From Ktedonobacterales bacterium (GTDB lineage Bacteria > Chloroflexota > Ktedonobacteria > Ktedonobacterales > JADMIN01): a stretch of 7,479 nucleotides of DNA. How positions within the stretch are numbered: the first letter of the stretch is position 1; every line of letters begins with the position of its first letter. Positions 1 to 5,622 of this stretch are shown here, piece after piece. The notes beneath the pieces are model-generated. The model was not told the DNA's origin, did not search any database, and saw nothing but the letters and a program-made list of their open reading frames with translations. A program made the position numbers and the translations under genes. The stretch covers positions 1-7,479 of the forward strand of contig JADMIN010000109.1 in assembly GCA_015478575.1 (NCBI GenBank), written 5' to 3'.

Positions 1-2
1 AG

Positions 3-179
3 GTGAAGGTGCAGATGCTGCACCCCGACTGGGACATCGTGCAGGTCGCGGAGGAGGTGGCGCTGATCAAGGGCGAGAACACTGTCGCGTTGCCGTCGAT
101 GGTCCCGCCGGACTTCGGCCCACCGTCACCGGAGGTAACACCGAATGTCGAACCCACAGCCGGAGCAGCAGCCAAGTAA
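3..179 (+). CDS. C-terminal fragment of a phage-like protein, possibly a portal protein
   Basis: This is an open frame entering from the left edge and ending at TAA 177-179, with 58 residues visible. It begins in-window with VKVQMLHPDWDIVQVAEEVA and ends in a Pro/Ala-rich, probably disordered tail. The piece 'LHPDW...VAEEVALI' resembles the C-terminal end of actinophage-type portal proteins, but this is a memory-based resemblance over a short stretch. The better argument that it is coding is its neighbour: the next gene starts inside it at 145, behind a strong Shine-Dalgarno, a 35-base overlap typical of tightly packed phage structural operons. Its own start and main domain lie outside the window, so the function is tentative. 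Confidence 0.45.
   Translation: MKVQMLHPDWDIVQVAEEVALIKGENTVALPSMVPPDFGPPSPEVTPNVEPTAGAAAK
131..136 (+). promoter_or_regulatory. Shine-Dalgarno GGAGGT for the gene at 145
   Basis: GGAGGT at 131-136 lies 8 bases before ATG 145. It is the main evidence that the short overlapping frame is, or was, a real translated gene and not a chance open frame. Confidence 0.6.
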
Positions 180-339
180 CCAGGCGGCGTACATTGCGGC
201 GTTGATTGCCGCGTATGTGGCCGTGGAGCAGTTCCTCCTCGCTCAGATCACCCAATGGTTGACCGTCTCAGCCCCGACCGACGTTGGGCGTGCGTTGCTG
301 TACCAGCGCACCCAGCAGTTGGTCGCTCGCGCGTATTGA
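145..339 (+). CDS. Short, probably truncated phage-like protein (minor capsid N-terminus?)
   Basis: A 64-residue frame starts at ATG 145 behind GGAGGT and ends at TGA 337-339. After a Gln/Pro-rich start, residues about 13-41 form an Ala-rich amphipathic helix (YIAALIAAYVAVEQFLLAQI), followed by a second predicted helix ending QRTQQLVARAY. Such a helical start directly behind a portal-like gene fits the N-terminus of MuF-like minor capsid proteins, which normally run to several hundred residues. If so, only the first part survives: the sequence after about 335 belongs, in another frame, to a host-type phosphatase. It could also be a genuine small protein. The identification is inference; that it is coding is better supported by the ribosome site and the overlap. 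Confidence 0.45.
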   Translation: MSNPQPEQQPSNQAAYIAALIAAYVAVEQFLLAQITQWLTVSAPTDVGRALLYQRTQQLVARAY

Positions 340-340
340 T

Positions 341-2260
341 GTGCTGCTCGATGTCGCCTATACCGGCACCGAAAGCAAACAGATCAGTAGCGTCCGCTAT
401 GCGATTGATCCCGCGCAGGTCAGGACCGATGGCGGGGCGACCGCGCCACGGCTGCTGGCGCTGCAACTCAGTGTGCCGCCGGGCGCGCCCACGCATGACC
501 TGCCCGTGCTCGCGCTGCCCCAGCCCTCCGACGCGCCCGCGACCGGCCCGGCGATGATGCTGGACCTGACGGGTCCGACGGGCAACCTGGCCGCGCGTGG
601 CGCGCTGGATCCCGCCACGGTCGTCTATCCGGTGGACCTGGCGGCGGGCGCGCTGGTGCCCAAAGCCCCCGCCCCCGCGGCAGACCAGCCGACCGCCGAC
701 CCCAGCCAGCTCAGTCTGGGCGCGCCAGCGATTGACTCCAACGGGCGCCTGCTCGGCGTGCTGATCAACGACAGCAACGGCAAGCACGTGCTGGCGGGGA
801 CGAGTACTCTGACCGACGTCATCAGTTCTGTCACCGGCACATCCGGCCCGCTGATGACCAAGTGGCAGCAAGGACTCTCCGCCTTCTATGCCACGCCCGC
901 GCAATTCGCCGCCGCGCAGTCGGCTTTCAGCGCGCTGCGAGCGAGCTACACCGACTTCGGCGGCGTGGCGCCCTTCCTGGCGGCGGCGCAACACCAGACC
1001 ACGGCGCTCGCGCCGCTGACACAGGCCCCCAGCGGCGCGCCGCCCACTCCCACCACGACGCCCGCGAACGGCGGCCTTGGCCTGAGCCGACACGATAGCC
1101 TGGCGCTGCTGATCGGCGTCGGCGTGGCCGCGCTGCTGGTGCTGCTCACGCTGCTCCTGCTGCTGGCGCGGCGCGTCCGGGGGGGCCGCCCACGTGGCGA
1201 GGAAGGCCCGGCGGCGGATGAGATGGGGCTGGACCTGCTGCCACGCGAGAGCATGTATCGCCGTGCCATCGAAGACACGCCCACCGACCAGATGCCCGTG
1301 GTGCCGCGCGCACCCACCGCCCTGGCAGAGAGCGCTCAGTCGAACGGGGCGGAGGGGAGCATCGCCGGGCGGGCCGCGCCCTCTACACCACGCCAGGCCG
1401 CGCGCCTGATGTCCCACGCCGCCGGTATGACCGACGCGGGCGTGCGCCGTGCCAGCGATCCGAACCAGGATAACATCTTCGCGCTCGAAGGCATCCGCCT
1501 GGCCAACACGCGCCCACAGCCCTACGGCCTCTTCATCGTGGCGGATGGCATGGGCGGCCACGATCACGGCCAGGAAGCCAGCCGCATCGCCATCGAGATC
1601 GTCACGCACGTCGTGCGACAGAGTCTCTCCAGCAATCAGCCGATGGATGAGCGCGCGTCGACGCAACTGCTGCGTGATGGCGTGACCCAGGCACACGAGG
1701 CGCTGCGCCAGCGCAACGCCACCGACCAGGCCAACATGGGCACGACACTCACCGCCGCGCTGGTGGTGGATGAGACGGCGCACGTGGTCAATGTCGGTGA
1801 TAGCAGGACCTATCTGATGAATCCTGATGTGGGCCTGCGCCAGATCACAACCGACCACTCCATCGTGGCGAGCCTCGTCGCCGCGGGCGTCATTCGCCCC
1901 GAAGAGATCTATACCCATCCACGGCGCAACCAGATCTATCGCAGCCTGGGCGGCGAGCAGGCGGAAGTCGAGGTGGATACCTTTACCACGTCAGTGCAGG
2001 CGGGCGACAAGTTGTTGCTCTGCTCGGACGGGCTGTGGGAGATGGTGCGCGATCCGCGGATCGAGCACATCCTGCGGGCCACGGCGGACCCGCGCCAGGC
2101 GGTGGAGCTGTTGGTGCGTGAGGCGAACGCGAACGGCGGCGAGGATAACATCAGCGCGGTGGTGGTGCGGATGCTGGAGGACATGCCGGAGCAGCCACAG
2201 CCCGGCGTGCGCATCGTCGTGGCTCCAGAGGACGCGCGACTGCCATCGCCACAGGGATAA
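341..2260 (+). CDS. Membrane-anchored PP2C-family protein phosphatase, N-terminus missing
   Basis: This is a Mn/Mg-dependent Ser/Thr phosphatase of the PPM/PP2C family, which reverses phosphorylation by Hanks-type kinases. The C-terminal domain (about 1410-2190) is complete: RRASDPNQDN (1445-1474), DGMGGH (1544-1561), MGTTL near 1736, VGDSR (1793-1807), DHS, SDGLWE (2024-2041) and GGEDNIS (2135-2155), so all metal-binding aspartates are present. Before it come a Leu-rich membrane helix (1100-1168) followed by RRVRGG, a Thr/Pro-rich stalk (about 1016-1090), and an extracytoplasmic region. Within that region 'LGAPAIDSNGRLLGVL' (near 718-765) weakly resembles the C-terminal half of a trypsin-like fold without the usual GNSGGP serine motif. 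No signal peptide or first helix is found. The frame is open upstream to about 284 (TTG) without a ribosome site. GTG 341, one base past the preceding TGA, is the best remaining start and may be used by reinitiation. The gene is probably 5'-truncated. No kinase is in the window. Confidence 0.88.
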   Translation: MLLDVAYTGTESKQISSVRYAIDPAQVRTDGGATAPRLLALQLSVPPGAPTHDLPVLALPQPSDAPATGPAMMLDLTGPTGNLAARGALDPATVVYPVDLAAGALVPKAPAPAADQPTADPSQLSLGAPAIDSNGRLLGVLINDSNGKHVLAGTSTLTDVISSVTGTSGPLMTKWQQGLSAFYATPAQFAAAQSAFSALRASYTDFGGVAPFLAAAQHQTTALAPLTQAPSGAPPTPTTTPANGGLGLSRHDSLALLIGVGVAALLVLLTLLLLLARRVRGGRPRGEEGPAADEMGLDLLPRESMYRRAIEDTPTDQMPVVPRAPTALAESAQSNGAEGSIAGRAAPSTPRQAARLMSHAAGMTDAGVRRASDPNQDNIFALEGIRLANTRPQPYGLFIVADGMGGHDHGQEASRIAIEIVTHVVRQSLSSNQPMDERASTQLLRDGVTQAHEALRQRNATDQANMGTTLTAALVVDETAHVVNVGDSRTYLMNPDVGLRQITTDHSIVASLVAAGVIRPEEIYTHPRRNQIYRSLGGEQAEVEVDTFTTSVQAGDKLLLCSDGLWEMVRDPRIEHILRATADPRQAVELLVREANANGGEDNISAVVVRMLEDMPEQPQPGVRIVVAPEDARLPSPQG

Positions 2261-2385
2261 GCACGGGGATGACCGCCGACTAGCCCACCCCTCTCTCATC
2301 TCCCCCTCGTCGCCGCGCGGTCCCCTCCGCCCGCGCCGTGGTGGGGCGAGCGAGCGCGTGTCACTTGCCCGTTCGTCCGGGGGCA

Positions 2386-2415
2386 TTGTGGCCCTGTTTG
2401 GGAGCATGCTATACT
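2386..2415 (+). promoter_or_regulatory. Candidate sigma-70-type promoter with extended -10
   Basis: TGCTATACT (2407-2415) is an extended -10 (TGn plus TATACT, five of six to consensus). TTGTGG (2386-2391) sits 18 bases upstream as a weak -35 that keeps the TTG. It stands in a locally AT-richer patch of an otherwise very GC-rich gap and points at the gene at 2701. Expected transcription start is near 2422. Confidence 0.55.
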
Positions 2416-2442
2416 CGGTCTAATGTTGCGCCTGTTTTATTC

Positions 2443-2487
2443 GCCCGCCTGATATCGCGCGGGCTGACACGCGAGCTATTCCGCGCG
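2443..2487 (+). promoter_or_regulatory. Two mutually exclusive hairpins in the leader
   Basis: GCCCGC (2443-2448) can pair with GCGGGC (2459-2464) across a 10-base loop. CGCGCGG (2456-2462) can instead pair with CCGCGCG (2481-2487). The second stem uses bases of the first, so both cannot form together. They begin about 20 bases after the predicted transcription start. In such GC-rich DNA, pairings of 6-7 bp can arise by chance, so a regulatory role is only possible. Confidence 0.3.
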
Positions 2488-2542
2488 TAGAGGGCGCCAC
2501 ACCCAGGCCCAGGCTGCCAACGCATTCATCTCGTTCGACGAC

Positions 2543-2574
2543 GACACACGGCAATGCTGACACACGGCAATGCT
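2543..2574. repeat. Perfect 16-bp tandem direct repeat
   Basis: GACACACGGCAATGCT occurs twice with no gap (2543-2558 and 2559-2574). It lies in the presumed 5' leader, about 130 bases before the start at 2701. It may be a replication-slippage duplication or a paired protein-binding site; the sequence alone does not decide. Confidence 0.9.
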
Positions 2575-2686
2575 TTTTCACTCATCTTTCTATGCGATCC
2601 GCTCTCGCGGCGGCGCGGCTGGCAGCCACGCGCGGCGACGAGGGGGGAGAGCACCGCGCGCCCGCAACGACGCGGCGGGGTCGGCC

Positions 2687-2693
2687 GGGAGGT
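2687..2693 (+). promoter_or_regulatory. Ribosome binding site deciding the start at 2701
   Basis: GGGAGGT lies 7 bases before ATG 2701. The longer open frame back to ATG 2554 has no comparable site. Its extra residues would run through the tandem repeat and a low-complexity Arg-rich stretch, so the shorter start is preferred. Confidence 0.75.
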
Positions 2694-2700
2694 ATCTCGT

Positions 2701-3681
2701 ATGGCTGAGAACAGCTGGGGACATGGAGGTCCCGTTCAGCCTGAGACAGGAATTGGCCAGGTCTTGGCGGGCTATGCCGCGCGTGGTGGGCATCTGCTAG
2801 GAGCGCGGCGCTGGCCCGATAACCCTTTGACCATGACCCATGCGCGGTGGCATGGGCCAGATGGCTTCATCCTCGACGCGGTGCGTCGGCCCAATGATGA
2901 TGAGGTCATCAGCCCGGAGGAGCGCGAGGTCTGGGTGCAGCTCGCGCTGCATTGCTCGATGGCGGTGGCGCCGAGCGACCGGCCCAATGAGGCGCCGTGG
3001 CTGGCGATCGAGATCGAACCGGCGCGCGTCTCTGAGCTGGTGCGCCTGCTGCAGCGCGCACGCGCGAACGCCTGGTCTGGCGGCCCCACCTCTGGCAGTC
3101 CCTATGCCGGCTCGCCCGCGCACTATCCCTCCGCTGGCCCGCCCGCGAGTGAGGCCCCGCGCTCGCCCTATCATCCCGGCGCGATGGGGACGGCTGCCCC
3201 CCGCTCGAGGCCGCTGCGCTCGCACATACGCAGCCTACCATCTACGTCGGACCCCTTCGACGGGCGCACGTCGCTCCCCAGCGAGGCTGACGCCTGGACG
3301 GGCAACTGGCAGCGCGGCGCGCTCGAGACGCCGGAGGTCTCGCTCCTGCCATGTGTCGAGGTCGAGCTGCCGATGCTGCTCGGCGATCCGGCGGCGGCGG
3401 ATTCGATCCGCGACTTCACGCGCGACGTAGCGATGAACTTCAGCCGGGCCTGCCGGGGCATTCCCCAGGTACGCGAGACACGCGGATGGATGTATGGCAA
3501 CCGGCTGGTGCTGGCGGCGCGCATGGCGGTGGCCCAGGGCACGCGGGCGCCGACGCGCGCGGAGATGGAGGGCGCCGCCAATATTCTGGCGGATGCCCTG
3601 GCCCAGCGTACCCTACCCTATACGCGCCTGGGCTTCGCCGACGCTGGGGCCTGGGCGCAGGGCAGCATCCTGCCAGCGTGA
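2701..3681 (+). CDS. Hypothetical soluble protein, two domains joined by a Pro/Ser/Gly linker
   Basis: I do not recognise this 326-residue protein. It has no signal peptide and no membrane helix, so it is probably cytoplasmic. Residues 1-125 are folded-looking, with Trp/Gly-rich segments (GARRWPDNPL, WHGPDGFILDAV), an acidic helix SPEEREVWVQLALHCSMAV and a helix ending ELVRLLQRA. Residues about 126-205 form a low-complexity linker rich in Pro, Ser, Gly and Tyr. Residues 206-326 form a second folded part with LPCVEVELPML, a helix DSIRDFTRDVAMNFSRAC, then WMYGNRLVLAARMA and the helix AEMEGAANILADALAQR. Two cysteines (85, 251) are isolated within these domains and one lies at 218; no metal-binding pattern is seen. 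The start is set by GGGAGGT at 2687. It has its own candidate promoter and faces the glycosyltransferase gene tail to tail, so the context gives no role. Confidence 0.8.
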   Translation: MAENSWGHGGPVQPETGIGQVLAGYAARGGHLLGARRWPDNPLTMTHARWHGPDGFILDAVRRPNDDEVISPEEREVWVQLALHCSMAVAPSDRPNEAPWLAIEIEPARVSELVRLLQRARANAWSGGPTSGSPYAGSPAHYPSAGPPASEAPRSPYHPGAMGTAAPRSRPLRSHIRSLPSTSDPFDGRTSLPSEADAWTGNWQRGALETPEVSLLPCVEVELPMLLGDPAAADSIRDFTRDVAMNFSRACRGIPQVRETRGWMYGNRLVLAARMAVAQGTRAPTRAEMEGAANILADALAQRTLPYTRLGFADAGAWAQGSILPA

Positions 3682-3688
3682 GTGGCGA

Positions 3689-3717
3689 CCTTCGCGCGCG
3701 CCTGCCCTTCGCGCGCG
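3689..3717. terminator. CG-rich hairpin in the convergent gap, possible two-way terminator
   Basis: CGCGCGCG at 3693-3700 can pair with CGCGCGCG at 3710-3717 around a 9-base loop. The same bases are part of a 17-base-spaced direct repeat CCTTCGCGCGCG (3689-3700, 3706-3717). It sits between two convergent genes (stops at 3681 and 3748), where a shared terminator is expected. There is no T-run on either side, so it is not a canonical intrinsic terminator. Confidence 0.35.
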
Positions 3718-3747
3718 TGGGAAGAGGGGGTGCTCGGGGGCGGACGA

Positions 3748-4542
3748 TCACTCGCCCGCCGTGGTGGGCCGTGGACGCTCAGCCAGCGGAGCACCTGATG
3801 CCGCCTGCGCGCGATCTGGCCCACGCGGGCGTCGCACGGTGGTGTCGCCCGTAACGCGGGTGCGCATCACCCACAGGAACGCCTCCGCGAAGATCTTGCG
3901 CGACATCTTGGACTTGCCGACACGCCGGTCTACGAAGATAATCGGCACCTCACGCACGCGGTAGCCGCTCTTCCAGAAGTTGTATGCCAGCTCGACCTGG
4001 AAGGCGTACCCCTGCGCGCGAATGGCACCCAGGTTCAGCGTGCGCAGCGCCGCCGTGCGGTAGCAGCGGTAGCCGCTGGTGCAGTCGCGGATGGGGATGC
4101 CCAGCACGGCGCGGGCGAAGATATTGCCGCCGCCGCTGATAAAGCGACGCAGCGGCGACCAGTTGGGTGTGCCGCCGCCGGGCACATAGCGCGAGCCGAT
4201 CACCAGATCAGCCTCTTGGATCATCTCGAAGAAGCGCGGCAGGTAGCGCGGGTCGTGCGAGTAATCGGCGTCCATCTCGAAGACGAGGTCGTACCCCTGC
4301 GCAATCGCGTGCTGGAAGCCGAGGATGTAGGCCGTGCCGAGGCCCAGCTTGCCTGGGCGGTGCAGCGCGTGGACACGCGGATCTACCTTGGCCAACTCGT
4401 CGGCGATCTGGCCGGTGCCATCAGGCGAGTGGTCGTCAATGATCAGCAGATCGGTGGTGGGGACGCTGCGGAGGACATCCTCCACGATGCTGGCGATGTT
4501 CTCGCGCTCGTTGTAGGTCGGAATGACGATAAGCGATCTCAC
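3748..4542 (-). CDS. Family 2 glycosyltransferase, polyprenol-phosphate mannosyltransferase (DPM1-like)
   Basis: This is a GT-A fold enzyme expected to transfer a sugar, typically mannose from GDP-mannose, to polyprenyl phosphate at the inner membrane face, supplying a lipid-linked donor for cell-envelope glycans or protein glycosylation. From the start chosen here (264 residues): nucleotide-binding start LIVIPTYNERENI (4-16), IIDDHSPDGTG (34-44), LGLGTAYILGF (66-76), metal-binding MDADYSHDP (90-98), GSRYVPGG (116-123), DCTSGYRCY (153-161), and the typical FVDRRVGKSKMS (203-214). There is no C-terminal membrane domain: it is the soluble, single-domain form, ending in a basic Pro/Ala-rich tail of about 35 residues. 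The start is ambiguous. GTG 4542 gives the usual family N-terminus and has GGAGAGAG (4555-4548) upstream; ATG 4566 and GTG 4602 are alternatives. It lies 172 bases downstream of the Crp/Fnr gene on the same strand. The exact sugar is inferred. Confidence 0.9.
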   Translation of the reverse strand: MRSLIVIPTYNERENIASIVEDVLRSVPTTDLLIIDDHSPDGTGQIADELAKVDPRVHALHRPGKLGLGTAYILGFQHAIAQGYDLVFEMDADYSHDPRYLPRFFEMIQEADLVIGSRYVPGGGTPNWSPLRRFISGGGNIFARAVLGIPIRDCTSGYRCYRTAALRTLNLGAIRAQGYAFQVELAYNFWKSGYRVREVPIIFVDRRVGKSKMSRKIFAEAFLWVMRTRVTGDTTVRRPRGPDRAQAASGAPLAERPRPTTAGE

Positions 4543-4714
4543 TTCGGCTCTCTCCACTGCTGCCATGCTCTCGATCAGGGCCGCGTGCCGGCCACATGGC
4601 ACTCTTGACGCTCCGGCGAACCGGCACGCGCGTACTCTGTTTCAGACGGTCCTTGAACAGCCGCCAAGCCGCCACCTCTCCGCCCCTCGCCTCCATCACC
4701 CACCGCGCCGCGGA

Positions 4715-5470
4715 TCAGCAGATGCGGCGGCGTAGGTCGGCCAAGCGCAGGATGGTGATCTTGCGCTTCTCGGTGCTGATGAAGTGTTTATCCACGAAGT
4801 AGCCCATGACCTTGTTGACGCTCTCGCGCGAGGCGCCCACCAGCGCGGCGAGGTCGCTCTGCGTGAGCCGCAGCTCGATGCGGATGCCCTCAGGCGTGCG
4901 CTCGCCATGCAATTCCGCTAGCTCCAGCAACTTCTTGGCCACGCGCCCATGCACGTCGAGGAAGAGCAGATCCTCGATCATGCTATCGGTCTGGCGCAGG
5001 CGGCGCGAGAGGACGTTCATCACCTGGACGGCGATGCGCGGGTGATGGTTCACCGCGCTGATGAAGTCGTTGCGCTGCAAGGCGTAGACCTCGACCGCGT
5101 CAATCGCCACGGCGCCGGCCGAGCGCGGCTGGCCATCCAGCAGCGCCAGCTCGCCGAAGTAGTCGCCGGGGCCGAAGACGGCGAGGACGACCTCTTGGCC
5201 CTCTGGGCTGGTGATGTAGATTTTGACCTTGCCGCTACGGATGATGTAGAGCACTTGGCCGGGATCGTCGCGGTGGAAGATGACCTCGCCTGGTCGGAAG
5301 GCGCGGCGGCGCATGACCGTGGCCAGCTCGCGCAGGGCATCGGCATCCAGCGTGGCGAAGAGGGCGACGCGCGCCAGCGGGCTGGTCGCTTCGCTGGGGG
5401 CCGCGGCGGTAGGGGCCGCGCTGGCGGGGGCTGTGCCGTGCTCTCGTTTGATCTGGTCGTGCGCTGTCAA
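4715..5470 (-). CDS. Crp/Fnr-family transcriptional regulator
   Basis: This is a DNA-binding regulator of 251 residues that senses a small ligand through a cyclic-nucleotide-binding barrel. After an Ala/Pro-rich N-terminal tail (about 11-30), the barrel spans about 31-145 with LFATLDADALRELA, the RPGEVIFHRDDPG turn and the phosphate-binding cassette YFGELALLDGQPRSA (104-118). That cassette keeps the Glu (107) and Arg (116) that contact cAMP in Crp. A long dimer helix follows (about 143-170). The C-terminal winged helix-turn-helix is LTQSDLAALVGASRESVNKVMGYF (202-225). The only cysteine is the last residue, so it has no Fnr-type Fe-S cluster. The start codon is TTG, supported by the purine-rich GAGAGGAGGG (5485-5476) 5 bases upstream; no ATG precedes the barrel. 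The leader carries repeats and a hairpin, described separately. A nucleotide ligand is likely by family; targets are unknown. Confidence 0.93.
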   Translation of the reverse strand: MTAHDQIKREHGTAPASAAPTAAAPSEATSPLARVALFATLDADALRELATVMRRRAFRPGEVIFHRDDPGQVLYIIRSGKVKIYITSPEGQEVVLAVFGPGDYFGELALLDGQPRSAGAVAIDAVEVYALQRNDFISAVNHHPRIAVQVMNVLSRRLRQTDSMIEDLLFLDVHGRVAKKLLELAELHGERTPEGIRIELRLTQSDLAALVGASRESVNKVMGYFVDKHFISTEKRKITILRLADLRRRIC

Positions 5471-5475
5471 CGGCG

Positions 5476-5485
5476 CCCTCCTCTC
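5476..5485 (-). promoter_or_regulatory. Strong ribosome binding site supporting a TTG start
   Basis: On the minus strand GAGAGGAGGG ends 5 bases before TTG 5470. Without it the TTG start would not be credible. The only in-frame Met codon near the N-terminus lies inside the ligand-binding domain (residue 53). Confidence 0.75.
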
Positions 5486-5502
5486 TTGTCACCTGTCACC
5501 GC

Positions 5503-5539
5503 GCGGGCGTGCGTCCCGCGCGCCTCTGAGCACGCCCGC
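5503..5539 (-). promoter_or_regulatory. Perfect 10-bp hairpin in the Crp/Fnr gene leader
   Basis: GCGGGCGTGC (5503-5512, plus strand) is an exact inverted repeat of GCACGCCCGC (5530-5539), with a 17-base loop. It lies between the candidate promoter (near 5585) and the ribosome site (5485-5476) of the regulator gene, and also about 85 bases downstream of the acetyltransferase stop. It could be a leader structure or a terminator for the upstream gene. There is no T-run after it on the minus strand, which weakens the terminator reading. An operator is a further possibility. Confidence 0.5.
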
Positions 5540-5547
5540 CTAGTCAG

Positions 5548-5573
5548 GCCGCGTCTCATTGCCGCGTCTCATT
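5548..5573. repeat. Perfect 13-bp tandem direct repeat
   Basis: GCCGCGTCTCATT occurs twice in direct succession (5548-5560, 5561-5573); on the minus strand it reads AATGAGACGCGGC. It begins just downstream of the predicted transcription start of the Crp/Fnr gene, a position where a bound protein would block transcription. Slippage duplication is the plain alternative. Confidence 0.9.
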
Positions 5574-5582
5574 CTCACAGCC

Positions 5583-5591
5583 ATTCTATCA
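5583..5591 (-). promoter_or_regulatory. Candidate extended -10 promoter for the Crp/Fnr gene
   Basis: On the minus strand TGATAGAAT (5591-5583) is an extended -10: TGn followed by TAGAAT, five of six to consensus. No good -35 is seen at 16-18 bases, which is tolerable for extended -10 promoters. Expected start is near 5576, giving a leader of about 105 nucleotides. Confidence 0.45.
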
Positions 5592-5622
5592 TGCCCGCGC
5601 TGGCGTGGCATGCCGTGGCCGC

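Larger units (their letters stand above)
2261..2700. other. 440-base intergenic leader region
   Basis: No convincing gene lies here. The frame of the next gene is open back to ATG 2554, but the strong ribosome site at 2687-2693 places the start at 2701. The region holds, in order: about 130 bases of CT/GC-rich sequence after the phosphatase with no clear terminator, an extended -10 promoter near 2410, two overlapping GC hairpins (2443-2487), and a perfect 16-bp tandem repeat (2543-2574). If the promoter is used, the leader of the 2701 gene is about 280 nucleotides, unusually long. Confidence 0.6.

Noticed and set aside
248..1918. A 556-codon open frame on the minus strand opposite the phosphatase gene
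   Set aside because: Its translation is Arg/Gly/His-rich with no domain, and it lies antisense to a gene with a full PP2C motif set. Long antisense frames are common in GC-rich genes.
2554..2700. Upstream extension of the orphan gene to ATG 2554
   Set aside because: The added 49 residues are Arg-rich and run through the tandem repeat. The strong ribosome site directly before 2701 marks the better start.
5550..5580. A Crp consensus box (TGTGA-N6-TCACA)
   Set aside because: A TGTGA half-site is present on the minus strand near the promoter, but the matching second half is missing.
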